Below are positions 25,401 through 34,093 of a stretch of DNA of 64,000 nt, piece by piece; positions within the stretch are counted from its first letter, which is position 1, and each line of letters opens with the position of its first letter. The DNA is from Symsagittifera roscoffensis (taxonomy: Eukaryota > Xenacoelomorpha > Acoela > Convolutidae): positions 6,106,386 through 6,170,385 of the forward strand of contig NC_087063.1 in the NCBI RefSeq assembly GCF_963678635.1. Direction: 5' to 3'. A model generated the notes under the pieces. It had not been told where the DNA came from. It saw only the letters and a list, made by a program, of their open reading frames with translations, and made no database searches. The position numbers were made by a program, and so were the translations under genes.

Positions 25401-25988
25401 GAACCGCAGGCGCCAGACCACGCATGTTCGTCGAACACTATCAAGAACAAGAAAGAAATTACACGCACTACATCTCCTGAAACAATCCTCGACACTTTCA
25501 ATAGTAAGGACTTATCGGCGAATGACTGGAATCGATTAGCGGATCAAGTACTTGAACGAGGAGTTCAGCGCGCGGCGGCAGAGATACTGCATTCGAGAGA
25601 GGATGCAAGAGACGACGAGGAATTGATGAATCCTCCGGGGTTTTCTGACGAATCCGAACTTGAGGAAACATCAGTGCGGAAAAGCGGGAGATCGAAAAAG
25701 GGACCATCCAGATACGGAAACCCGATTAAGCATTCGGTGAAATCAATCTCGTTCCAGAATAACTTATTAGACTTGAACCAAGCCGCGCTCGAAGCATATA
25801 GAATCAAGCTTGCAAATTTTAAACCCGGTGCTTCTAATTCGGTGGAGACAAAATTTGGTCTGCTGGAGAAACATCTATTTAGGAGAAAGTTTGGCAGCGA
25901 AGCTCTAGATATAACCCGTTCATGGAACGCCGAGTGGAGAATCCCGTTACAGTTGGAAGAGGAACATGAAGAGAGAGATGGAAAATGA
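19434..25988 (+). CDS. gag-pol: E1 Gag-Pol polyprotein, 2184 aa
   Basis: A single frame with no frameshift or stop. The ATG uses the last base of the LTR as its A; the frame is closed just upstream (TAA at 19368) and the next Met is near residue 55. Gag covers about residues 1-450, with two zinc knuckles starting at C317 (CX2CX7HX3C) and C339 (CX2CX4HX4C). The protease motif DTGS has its Asp at 461. RT covers about 590-870, with active-site box FLDD (D775, D776) instead of the usual Y-X-DD. RNase H has D936 in VKCDAS. A hydrophilic linker of roughly 350 residues follows. Integrase has HX3H..CX2C from H1460 and catalytic D1527, D1586, E1622 (35 residues between the last two). About 460 further charged residues follow integrase, including a KSGRSKKGPSRYG motif near the end. 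The linker holds a 27-nt perfect tandem duplication (23319-23372, TSLLELEAQ twice). All catalytic residues are present. Confidence 0.95.
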   Translation: MAQSAGSGFTAQDNRTDLGIPVFWASANSDPPWSFETWLDQFLLAVTVKENVDPEIMLQEPKPVLEEPLPTPETPVQNEDEIATAEREARNRLARDRVVQENEERTLRGPRVGHNVFYHEVGKRLTSRLFLALGAEGKKKFIQKNPHTEISKLGFRDIIRLAKLSFEKTKCITYERYKLFTRSHESNETLESFHAALTAQAAKAELGALEEELVRDLFISRMKNAVLQDTLTFETFSPEEVLKRALKFEYSKQTTQAFQKSSNTNSSGLFTTPQMKIKQEPIMAIGNKGYNPRRQNQNRRKQYENKPPKGKGDQKQCTRCGRAFVENHLKNCPAMGKTCKNCNKPNHFAKMCRSQQINEIANEDSSSGEECNLIQTFDSCDDFEIMSVEEECTSIMDIENYITKRISENAYNNERSQNRALTEKSGKIEKIEIRRNPKSHQIKALKALVKIDSHILNMTIDTGSPVSLLNWATTKQILEGPSNSKFIPAEKLNLSAQFVDYNKRPILILGALKANLRSAGWEVLGAMLLVTERRMRCILGLDLQSKLGIQTTQKSAPIRRSRFDVLLCEQSDSWKIYFYKKFKDLFDRQGESKNHMVSTKFKYPLCPIQEKGRRIPIHIQDKVQTELDKLLTEGHIAKLDKCTSDCFIAPIVITVKKDDSIKLALDAKPINRQLYKNKYQMPNVDELIDGVSQIITSASEGSLFFTVLDLKYAYSQIKLTAETAKQCNFNIIGGNATGTYRFLTGFYGLADMPAEFQKAMDRTLNHAKNTFCFLDDILIVSKGEAKEHAKLVHNVLQKLDDENLALKISKCEFLQPAVNWLGHNLSIQGIIPKVTKTEAIANLQPPKSLKQLRSFMGSINHLAKFIPNAASLTEKLRPLLKEENEKKKMKNVRLPVKKFEWNDQHSVIFEDIKRAVANIALLNYYDPAKQSRVKCDASHSGLGATLEQWSHQSDWIPIAFASRYLNAQEKKYSTNELELLAVVWAVDCFKHYLLGREFVIATDHKALTSALGEHRSNKTYQSRLTRWVDRLLLFQFKITHIPGRDMGIVDYLSREPNGEPWPESELDERFVVTSIESFHKALDCLNSRSSETNQSSTMNIPEHSRTSREINYCKDSSSRGCYDNQFVQNRTKLDRNENGQNSSFQTVEKHKNTLDRIAREKQLVDISKLKNKLNSKQLEPKETASSNEMERSETGKSKKMKNKQNGNQREGDQLTEQVTETTFSRTRMVKRGAACSRQESDDSDSDIPQVEWRPVRKTIKPRGLKEIQSGKAPGTSGTTLMSFWDLIGAERPDNPTSLLELEAQTSLLELEAQTALADCNRGDQSSQLNTQSEIPQIIEVDLTAESPSESPEVSLIKKEKTCHASRKGKPDQNNVRTDISLDNLNKLFDRSLLAELISEDAWMDRLRRVIERNDRHSFELMGPYTNPLWHQLSVVDDCILVDNRLAVPEQLRLAVLKRIHRGHPGQEAMLDVSRYLWWPHMHKDIVNLAEECRSCTRYGKNAKYIIPKNATKPLPLLTQPGQEIQLDYAGPLEDFKGKKIYLLIAIDRYSKFPSVKITKSTGGKSSIKFLRSYIDIHGIPESIRTDQFSGFKGKAMKKFCSDNNIEQKFCPVGDHRGCGLVERTIQTIKRRLGVMLLDENVTSIKLCLSTILRDLRWSKQKTIQMSPFEAHFGRLPKTEFKILSDRFLQNSDRLDKEHLERSALTASQLKKRIDQSRDNLKIVRKGQNSRDVSPLFKEQVVSAKDRERARALKELLEANARWNQTRRDTSANDLKRTVDETSTINPELRKEMLYSWERGFVEDKPEAISQQRQSSPILIRKDEGRKSGKALTKPLKGRVVAETPSTIKTAAGSIYRKSDIAKVKVAVHDKEKNNNRRSPSGEEPKKKQQRQSRRQSDEQDEAELSQSDEDLLLEQPGAAKEKFQDSPTVITSKDTLQGGGLNLAVRRAKPNLAGPFSKSTKAKVGPISTKDAQQVILQNKSAALAAEVNEPQAPDHACSSNTIKNKKEITRTTSPETILDTFNSKDLSANDWNRLADQVLERGVQRAAAEILHSREDARDDEELMNPPGFSDESELEETSVRKSGRSKKGPSRYGNPIKHSVKSISFQNNLLDLNQAALEAYRIKLANFKPGASNSVETKFGLLEKHLFRRKFGSEALDITRSWNAEWRIPLQLEEEHEERDGK
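19435..19452 (+). promoter_or_regulatory. E1 primer-binding site (tRNA-Ser type)
   Basis: TGGCGCAGTCAGCAGGAT follows the LTR with no gap. Its reverse complement ends ..GACTGCGCCA, i.e. acceptor strand, G discriminator and CCA, the pattern of metazoan tRNA-Ser (5' GCAGTC..). From family knowledge several insect gypsy elements use the same primer. Unusually, the whole site is also gag codons 1-7. Confidence 0.7.
23319..23372 (+). repeat. 27-bp perfect tandem duplication in E1 linker
   Basis: Two identical 27-nt units in frame duplicate the peptide TSLLELEAQ between RNase H and integrase. The identity suggests a very recent slip or recombination event that did not break the frame. Confidence 0.9.
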
Positions 25989-26090
25989 GTTATCTAATAC
26001 ACAAAGCCAAAACTTCTTAAACTGAGTTCTAAAACTCCTATTCATTATTATTTAAAATTTTAATAACATATTATAAAAATTTTCTTGATC

Positions 26091-26099
26091 GAGGGGGTA
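26091..26099 (+). promoter_or_regulatory. E1 polypurine tract
   Basis: GAGGGGGTA abuts the TG of the 3' LTR, the expected position of the plus-strand primer. Confidence 0.75.
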
Positions 26100-26460
26100 T
26101 GTGGTACCGCAACTGCTACTGCCATTGCAGTAACTATGCAGTCCTCATTTATTGGCCTTGATAGTGCTACTTACATCTGCCACTGCTATCGCAGTAATCA
26201 GATAGTCATCACATATTGACCTTGATAGTGCTATACATATTGTTATCTGTAAATTATATAATTCTATTATAAAAACCAAGGTCAAAGAATACGTGACCTT
26301 TTACAAATCCAAGAGAGTCAATCTCTCAGGCCTGTGGCTAAGAACACAGTCAGTAAGAAACTAACAACAGAAAAGAAACGGTTTCATTATGGTTAATTAA
26401 ACTCTTCGAAACCACTTCAGTTTTCACTATACAACCTCAGAGGTATTGTTAGTTACCACA
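26100..26460 (+). repeat. E1 3' LTR
   Basis: 361 bp, TGTGGTA...TACCACA, identical by eye to the 5' LTR. It is followed by the TSD TGATC at 26461-26465. Confidence 0.95.
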
Positions 26461-26465
26461 TGATC

Positions 26466-27930
26466 AAATCCGATCAATCGCAAAGCTAGTCTGGGAAACT
26501 TGTTTAGAGTATCCTGGCCGATGCAAAAAGTTATATTTATTTAAAAAAAGCTGATTCAAAAGGTTTCCATCGATTGTGCTGGAATCTGCTGAGTCAAAAA
26601 AATGAATGAAATTGTCAAAATTAGTTTTTCTTTTTGTAGTTTTCTATAATTGTTTTGACGCTGGGCCTCGTAATTTAATTTAATTTTGTGCAACAGAAAA
26701 AAAAAACCTTTATCAGCACCAAAAAAAACTAATTTCTCCAAAAGAAGAAAACCTCTTTAACCAGTTATAATTGTCTGGCAAATGAACCCCTTCAAAACAA
26801 AAATCGTCAATTTTTAAATAAATCAAACTTTATAGTTACTTGAATTTACAATATGTCGAAACTTCAACCCTGCATCTTACGTAACAGCCGATAAAATGAC
26901 AAAAACGTCAGAAAAATGTTACTGTATTTGCTTGGCTGAACACAAAAATCTATGGCTTCTTCGAACAATAACAATAGCTCAAAATCTATAAAAAGCAGGT
27001 ATTCAAAAAACAACTTGCAGATCAAGAAAAGCCAGACGTTTGATAAGTAGCTTAGAGTGATTCGTCTATAGTCGAGGGGAGCGTAGAGCAAAGGAGCTGA
27101 AAATATTTCAAATGCTGTAATACATAATATTCAAGAGTTTTTCAGCAAAAAAATTTAAAAGCCACAACAATGTAAAAATAAACAAAAAGTGAGAAAAAAA
27201 AGGAAAGACTCAAACTGTTAGCATCTACTGAGTACCGATTTTTAATGGCTGATAATAATGAACTGTAAGTTTTGATTGTCAATTTGAATTAAAAAAGGTG
27301 CAAAAATTATGTCAAAAAAACTTAACTTTTAAACTTACTTTCTCTGGTTTTGCTTTAACCGCACTTTGATTCTTATATTAAATGAGAAATAGTTCAGAAC
27401 AAACTTTTGAACCTAATAATAAAATGTTTTTTTTTCTTTTGTTGTAGTTAAATTCAGTCCTCGATTAAACGCAAAAATGAGAATGCTTCGGTATGCGCTT
27501 TAAGCTTTCGTTAAATGAGTAAGTTTTTAAGATGATCTTTTTCTTGATTAAAAAAGATGTGAAAAAATCAACATAAATTTCACCGTTGAATCGCTTAAAC
27601 AGTTTTCAATCTGCTCCGAAACAAAACTTTGAAAAAAGTGATAAAAAGTATGTTTTTTTGCTAGATTGGTTTTGATGATCAAATTAAAGAAAAAGGTTTT
27701 TGAATGGACAAACTAATACGAGCACAAAATCGAGCAAAACTGAAACATAGCAAGCAGTTTGGCTCATGATTCATCGCTTTACTCATCATATTGTAAGAGA
27801 ATAAAGCAAATTAAGTACATTGTTGATTTAAATCAATTAAACAACAAGCTAAATTTGAAGTTTCAATGGCTTTTTCTCAAATTTGGTATAGATTAGAAAA
27901 AATGAAGCCATCAAAAAACGCATTGATTTT
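26466..27930. other. AT-rich DNA, probable intron or intergenic
   Basis: A minus-strand segment near 27100-26980 has a good acceptor (ATATTTTCAG at about 27099-27108) and a membrane-like open frame (..YAPLDYRRITLSYLSNVW..). I found no matching donor or phase, so I do not call an exon. Nothing else is supported. Confidence 0.4.
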
Positions 27931-27939
27931 CACAAAAAT

Positions 27940-28330
27940 TATTATCGTGCAATTTCTTTGCCAAAATTCTCAAACAAAGTTTTCCCCCAAAAATGGGTCA
28001 TTTTGTTTTTTTAGATACTCAAGAATTATGCAGAAACTACGAAGGTAATTGATGAGACATTTTTACTGAAAAAAAAGTATTACGCAGCCCTACAAAAATC
28101 TAAAAGGATAAAATCTAAGAAGTTTGCGCAATATGTTTGAAATTTGTTTTTAAATAAAAGAGTTTTGATTTTTATAGAGTAAATTGACGTCTTTTTGGCT
28201 ATCAACGAAAAAAAAAATGTTCTCTTAAACAAAACGTTTGGAGAATTTACCCTTCTAGAACATTGTTGAACTGTGAGTATAACTTTTTTTGGTATAACTT
28301 TCTCTTGGGGGGGGGGGTTTAGCTGTGAAT
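27940..28330. mobile_element. Hairpin MITE-like element, copy 2 (decayed)
   Basis: It shares 'ccccaaaaatgggtcatttt', the 'ttgatgag' block, the 'cagccc.acaaaa' block and, after an A/T-rich centre, 'gagaattta.cccttcta' and 'ttgttgaactgtg' with the 14.5-15.2 kb element, in the same order. Only parts of both arms survive. It ends in a run of G. Confidence 0.5.
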
Positions 28331-28424
28331 TTTGAAAAATAAATTGCATAAGAAAGCAGCTAAGCAATTTTATTTTATTAATTTAAAAAAATCGGTTTAG
28401 ATTAGCGACAAATACCCTGTTGGG

Positions 28425-28725
28425 CAGTAAACAGTGCCGAAGTACAGCAGTGCTGAAAAAAAGTGTTTAACAGTGCCGAAAATTGATGCTTATCAGCACT
28501 GTTGAACAACACATTTAGTTTCCGCAACGTTGTACTTCGGCACTGTTAAACGCCCCTCTAAGGGCAGTAGGCCCATCTAAGTTTTCAACAATGCCAACAG
28601 TGCCAAAAAGATGTACAATAGTGCCAAAAAGAAAATTGTTATTCAACAGTGACAAAAATTGTCAACTTTCGGCACTGTTGAACACTTTTTTTTCCGGCAC
28701 TATTGTTCTTCGGTGCAGGCTATCC
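28425..28725. mobile_element. Nested foldback element built from a GTGCCGAA motif
   Basis: AACAGTGCCGAAGTACA (28430-28446) pairs exactly with TGTACTTCGGCACTGTT (28531-28547). The outer ends (about 28430-28485 and 28665-28720) also match in inverted orientation (aagtgttNaacagtgccgaaa). The motif CAGTGCC or its complement occurs about ten times in 300 bp. No ORF is present. It looks like a small palindromic transposon or a nested pair of them. Confidence 0.6.
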
Positions 28726-28729
28726 TCTG

Positions 28730-29570
28730 ATTCTCACAAAGTGTACTTTAGCGGAGCGTTGGAAATTGTAGCTACTTGTTTCTTTCATTAAGTTGTATAT
28801 TTCTTTCGTTTCAATTAGTTTAGAAGCCAATGATGTAAGTGAATTAATTTCAAACCTTACAAGATGTAACTTTCCTTAAATTTTGTGAGTTGTCTCTTTC
28901 TACGAGTTGTTTTTCCTACGAGTTGTTTTTATTTGGATTTGTGTGTGGGTGGGGGGGGGAGGGGCTGAAAAGAATGTTTAGATAGATTTGTCAAAAAAAA
29001 AACATATAATAAGAAAACGATTCATTTAGTGTTTCGCTTTTCTTTCAGCAGTCTGAAGCTTTTTAGTTTTCAAAGGCCAAAATTCATCAGGGCAAAATGA
29101 ATCACTGTTGAAAATTCGGAAAATTTTCCAATTAACCACTACAAATTAACTGCGTCCTAATTTGTGTGTTATAAGAGTTCAATGCACAGACAACTGTGGA
29201 TTAAAAATGGAACTTAAAATCTATCAAAAAAGACAGCCGAAAAAAGCTCATAAATGTTTTCTTTTCACTTAAATGTTACTTCTTCGTAATATCTTATGAG
29301 TAAAACTAATTCAACTGCTATAATATGTTTTACTGTTAGTATAATGAAAATATTTTGGTCGCAATTCGGCTTCAAAAAAATATTTCAAAAACTTTTCGCT
29401 GTATCGAGAAAAAGTGCTCAGGATAGTTTTCCTATTTCTGGCTAAATTTTGTCTAGACGAAAAAACGAGACGGAAAGATAGCTAATTTTGCTATGAATTT
29501 TCAATTGCTTAGGCTAATATTAGCTAATAATGAAGTTGAACTTCAATTCTGGCTTTCTGCATAAAAACAT
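28730..29570. other. AT-rich DNA, no supported gene
   Basis: It contains a G-run near 28950 and otherwise low-complexity A/T sequence. Confidence 0.45.
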
Positions 29571-29574
29571 GTAG

Positions 29575-29660
29575 CACCAGGGCCGATTTAAGGGGGGGGG
29601 GGGGGGGAGGGGTGGGACGCTTCCCCCCTCGGGGATTTGACCCCCTGCCGATCCAAAGGG
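29575..29660. repeat. G-rich fragment resembling a hAT-MITE end
   Basis: 'cagggccgatttaa' followed by a run of about 15 G, then a C-run and 'gccgatcc', resembles the termini of the 18.41-18.68 kb MITE. No clear partner end or target duplication is visible, so this is at best a fragment. Confidence 0.3.
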
Positions 29661-29823
29661 TCACCCCGTGGTACAGTTTACAAAAACAAAAAAAACTATA
29701 TCTGCTACTGTAGCTGACATAGTTTTTTTGCTTTTTATAAACTGTTTGCAATGATTATGTTGGCACAGAGGTTAACTCCTTTTTTCAAACTTTTGGTTAA
29801 CTGACGAACAACTCTCAACTGAC

Positions 29824-30105
29824 CTTTGAATTGAATTTGGCAGCAGATGCTCGTTTCTCTAGTTTTTCTGTCAGATCAATCGGTCTTTCTCCAGAAATAT
29901 TCCTCGATCGTATTTCTTCAGATGTCAAAAACAACGCCAGACTTGGCGGGAAAAGTCCGGAGTTTTTCAACTTTGGGGTCCTTGGAGGATGACCCGGCAA
30001 GGATTCCTCAGTGACATTAAACTGCGCCAGACTTTCTAGAATATTCTGTGGTTTGTTGTGTGGTTGAGTAACTGAGGTGTTCTCGTGTACCATGAATTTA
30101 AATGC
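29824..30105 (-). CDS. Coding exon 2 of minus-strand gene
   Basis: A 282-nt exon (exactly 94 codons, phase 0 at both ends) lies on the minus strand between acceptor TTTAAATTTCAG (just above 30105) and donor AAG/GTCAGT (below 29824). It encodes a hydrophilic, Pro/Ser-containing segment (VHENTSVTQPHNKPQNILES.., ..SGERPIDLTEKLEKRAS..). No domain is recognised. It joins in phase to an ATG that directly precedes a donor at 30606. Confidence 0.7.
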
Positions 30106-30605
30106 CTGAAATTTAAATGTCACAGTTTAATTCAACTACAAGCAGACAAGACTACCTGTTAATAAATTTCTACCCAGGGGTTTTCTTCATATTTCATACT
30201 GTCGATTGAATAGATCAAACTGCCGATTGGCCTACCGGCCGACCGCAACAAAATGAATTTAGAAATGAAGATATAGAATTATATGAAATGCAAAATTCGA
30301 ACAGAGCAAATGTATTAAAAACTGATTAATTGAAAAATAGTCGTTTTTTTGCCATAACGTACATGTTTTGCCATTTTTAGTTGCTTTTTTGATTTTTTTT
30401 CTGTAAAAAACTCATTTTTAGTTTTTTTTACCTATTAGTTGTGAAGAACACATTTTTAGTTACTTTTTATCCTTTTTGTTGTAAATAACACAATCTTTCC
30501 CCAACTTTCCCCCCGAAAATAAAACTGCTAATTAGTCTATCTGATGTTTAAAAGATATCATTTTCCTCTGTTTGAAACTGTGGTTTAGGAAGGCATTCAA
30601 CTTAC

Positions 30606-30608
30606 CAT
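30606..30608 (-). CDS. Start codon at the end of exon 1 of the minus-strand gene
   Basis: ATG at 30608-30606 is followed at once by the donor GTAAGTTG, so only the initiator Met is encoded in exon 1. Phase 0 matches exon 2, which would read M-AFKFMVHEN... The 5' UTR would run up to about 30680. Confidence 0.45.
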
Positions 30609-30705
30609 TTTATTAAATTATAACTTTTCAGTCCGGATCAATCAGGCATGTTCAACAAAATTGAAACTTTGCCACTCTGAACTTGGTCTGATTCTGGGCG
30701 GTCTG

Positions 30706-30712
30706 TATATAA
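30706..30712 (-). promoter_or_regulatory. Candidate TATA box, minus strand
   Basis: TTATATA on the minus strand lies about 100 bp upstream of the ATG at 30608, a plausible core promoter. The plus-strand gene start at 30875 would make this a divergent promoter region. Confidence 0.35.
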
Positions 30713-30874
30713 CAACCTATCGCGAAGTGTTATTTTGATGAATAAGTTAGAATGCAGACGAATTTGCCTAAATTTGGATAAAAATGAGGTTTTGTTCTTT
30801 TGCCTTTTGAATAATGAAAAACATCTACCAAATATTTTTACACCAATCAGGCTAAAATATCTGAAATTGCGGTC

Positions 30875-30916
30875 ATGCGTCGAATAGTTAGTATTCCCTC
30901 AGAAACTAGTAACAAG
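30875..30916 (+). CDS. Candidate first coding exon of plus-strand gene
   Basis: An ATG opens 14 codons (MRRIVSIPSETSNK) ending exactly at a good donor AAG/GTAAAA. The segment is more G+C-rich than its surroundings. It is short and rests on splice-site and composition evidence only. Confidence 0.35.
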
Positions 30917-31537
30917 GTAAAATTGGAAAGGATATTTAAATGTGATTATATTAGTTTTGACACCTCGCTACATTTGGTTTGGACATTTGAAAAATCAACA
31001 TTTGCTTTGGACAAGCAAAAATTTCAGTTTAAATTTGATTTAAATTAATTAAATTAATTAAGCTCTCCGTTTCAAGATTTTTTCTTTTTAAACCGATATA
31101 ATAAATTCAATAGCGTTTTTCAGAACTCAAGCATTTTTCCGAGCTGAAAACTTTGTTTCACTAATGATTTTTGGTTTATAAAAAGAGAAAGCCAACTTTA
31201 TATTAAAACCAGAATTTTTTCAGTGGGATTTTTTTCAGAAAAATTCAAATATTTACTATCAACAAGAAACTGACAATAAGGGTAAATGCTAATCAGTCTA
31301 AATCAACAGTCCTGTATCAAAAAATGGTAATTTGAGGAAAGTGCGAAGAGATTAGCACGGGATTGTGACTTTAGGAGGAACGATATAACGTTTCAAAGAA
31401 AATTGAAAAAGGATTGGTCCTTTAACCTTACGCAATTGGTTCATTTTACCAAATGGTGCTCAAAAAGCTTGCCTGTATTTTTGTCTCTTCGTTTATAAAC
31501 ACAATGGTTAAATTTTATACCGCCTTATCAATTTCAG

Positions 31538-31638
31538 GTGAAGACGAGAGAAAAGTGAAGCTTAGAGAGAAGTCGCTCATTAAGCAGACAGTAAAAAAGC
31601 AGATTTTGGAGACAAAAACTGGTAGACTGGAGACTTAG
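31538..31638 (+). CDS. Candidate terminal coding exon of plus-strand gene
   Basis: Acceptor TTATCAATTTCAG is followed by a Lys/Glu-rich frame (EDERKVKLREKSLIKQTVKK..) ending in TAG. It has distinctly higher G+C than the flanks and would form a charged helix. Its phase does not join directly to the 30875-30916 exon. A further coding-like segment at about 31334-31415 (ESAKRLARDCDFRRNDITF..) may be an intermediate exon, but its splice sites are poor. Confidence 0.4.
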
Positions 31639-31639
31639 G

Positions 31640-34093
31640 GGTATGTAACAGATCTGTTGGCCTTCAAACTCCCTTTTAAAGGCCACTTTATTTGTCTGTA
31701 AATCAATTATTACCTATTTGTAAAAAGACATAGACTCAATAATTTCATTTACACATAAAATTAATGCGCTGATTTAAATTGTTAATATTAAAAAAAATGA
31801 GCCCAAATTCAAAAATTATCAGTGTTAGTTTTTCTGAACACCAAATCATATTAATGAGTAGAAAATGTTTAAGCAAAAAACGCTTCTAGGCTTGTTTTCT
31901 GTTAAACACAACCTATTTGCAACGCAGTCTGTGATAAGATGCAAGCGAGATAAAAGTCCGATATGTTGCAAGAAAAAAAAGATCGATCTTAAATTTCCTA
32001 CCTCAAGGGTGTGAAGTTGAAATAAAAAGTAAATTAAAAGTATTGTACAATAACTGAATTTCAATTTATTCAATAAAGAGTCGCGAGTAATAAGCATCTA
32101 CTGGGAATAAATCAGAACAGACTAGCTTTGAAATTTTAACTATTTCATCAAGAAATGTTGTAAAATATAATAAGATTTGAAATATGAAAGCGACGTGAAC
32201 AGGCGAACACGATAGAATTGATTGTACTTAATTGGCTCACAAAACTATCCTATTCAATTGTTATATGATCCAAAAAAGACGGGGGAGGGCTCTTCCTGGT
32301 TGAATTCGATCACAGTTTACGACATCAATTTTTGGCCGGAACGACCTTTTAAATTATGTAAAGACGCCATTGATGCAAATATATGGTACATTTGAGAAAA
32401 CGGGGATTAGAACGATACATTTTTAATCAAATCTGAAAAACTGAAACCATTTCTCAGGAACATAATTTCCCACTTTTTTGATTTTCCAATTTTGTCTTCT
32501 TCCTAGTTGCTTGCCGTTTTTTAGTGATGCAGAACAGCAGCTAAAAAAACTTTTTTTTTGTCAAAAAAGTGCCAATTAAAATTTTCAAATTATGAATCTC
32601 AGCGAAAACTAATGTTTCTCCCAAAAGCTTAAGCTTTTTATCATTAGAAATCCTGAAACAACTCCCGGCTCAAGAAAAAACTTTGTTGACTACACTACCG
32701 AAAAAAAGAAAGTAATTGTACCCAATACCTCGCCTCATATTTCTATTTTATTAAATCTTGTTAAAAGATGCCAAAATTTTTTTAAATAACAAAAAAAATG
32801 AAAATGTTCATAAGCAATTTATTCAAGCACACAACTGTGGATTTCCGTAAACGCTTAGCATCTCATAGGTCAATTTTTCCGGTGACACAAATGGCTTTAT
32901 TGGTCGAGAATTGACTGGAATTATTTGTAATGACTAAAATGAAATTGATTTTTTTATCAATTAGTTAATTTAACTTTGGCACAAAAACAAAACCAAAAGT
33001 TAAATCAGAATTATCATGAAAAAAGTCAAAACAAATTATGCGATATTGAAAAAACTTCCTTACACTATAATCCACTAAACAAAAACCAGTCTGTTTAATT
33101 GTAAAAACGCTTGGGTAAGAGTGTATCTATAGATTTGCAGATGAATCTTATAGCATAAGAAAAAATTGTTTGTTTTAAGTACGAAAAGAAAATTTTACGT
33201 AATACAAATGGCGCATAATTGATTGAAAGACCCAAAAAGACGTTTAGTATTGGGTAGAACTTCCGTAATTAAGAAAAACAGAAATCTAATTTAGTGGTAA
33301 GACACTGATTTTTGCCCACGAAACACCTGTGCCAAGCCTAGAGAAGCGAAACGGAGCAAGCGGTTGCTACTTGCAGGAGCTGCGTTTGAAGTTGGCGCTC
33401 TGACTTGCTAATTGCTCAGAGTCTGCTACAAATCCGGTCTTTTAATATATCTAGCACACGTAGATGCATATATCTAGATTGGCTAATATAATCAATAAAA
33501 ACAACAAACGAACTTCTTTTTATGTCAGCAATTACACAACCTGTTTATAAGTCATTGTAATCTAGGTTATGCCTACGCCTAACATCTTTGAATTGTTCTT
33601 ATTAAAAATATGACAACTAAAAAAAAGAAGGTCCAGCGTGCCGAAGTGTCAATTTCCCGAAAATGCGTTAAATTTTTTAAATTGTCATACGAGGTTATAT
33701 TATGTCTTCAGAACACTTAAAAGGGGTAATCAGAGAAAAAACATAATTCTAGGAGGCGATTATTATACTTCACTTTAGAAAACTTTTTCTTAATGTGGAT
33801 AAAATTGAGGTTTAAGCAGCAAGAAAACCAGCATTGAAAAACAATTTAGAACTCATCACAAGCAGCAATACGATAGCGCTTAAAAAGTCACATCTAACCA
33901 AATGAAAAAATACTTTAATTTTCGTCAAACTGATTCACTTGATATTTTTGGTGATTTGGATTTTCAACATGTTGACATTCAACCAAATATTGGTACACAA
34001 TTTAGGAAATACTCAAGGCATGGGAAACAACATGTACACAGAGTTTGAAAAATCAATAAATTTTAAAATCTCAGCTTTTAAACTTTTTATTAC
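31640..34093. other. AT-rich intergenic DNA
   Basis: A G+C-richer patch at 33310-33430 has no good frame. Otherwise nothing is supported up to the left LTR of E2. Confidence 0.45.

Larger units (their letters stand above)
19074..26460 (+). mobile_element. E1: complete Ty3/Gypsy LTR retrotransposon, 7387 bp
   Basis: Two 361-bp LTRs (19074-19434 and 26100-26460) that read as identical, a perfect 5-bp TSD, a tRNA-type primer-binding site directly after the 5' LTR, a purine-rich tract directly before the 3' LTR and one uninterrupted gag-pol frame make this a structurally intact, very recent insertion. The order PR-RT-RNase H-integrase is that of Ty3/Gypsy (Metaviridae). No env-like frame follows pol. 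There is almost no leader and only about 110 bp between the stop codon and the 3' LTR. Confidence 0.95.

Noticed and set aside
26466-26515. A minus-strand exon at the E1 right flank (..TLNKFPRLALRLIGF..)
   Set aside because: It has a plausible acceptor, but the frame reaches a stop without any usable donor.
28300-28320. G-quadruplex promoter from long G-runs (also 17.48, 29.59 and 58.82 kb)
   Set aside because: These are uninterrupted homopolymers at repeat borders, with no gene start nearby.
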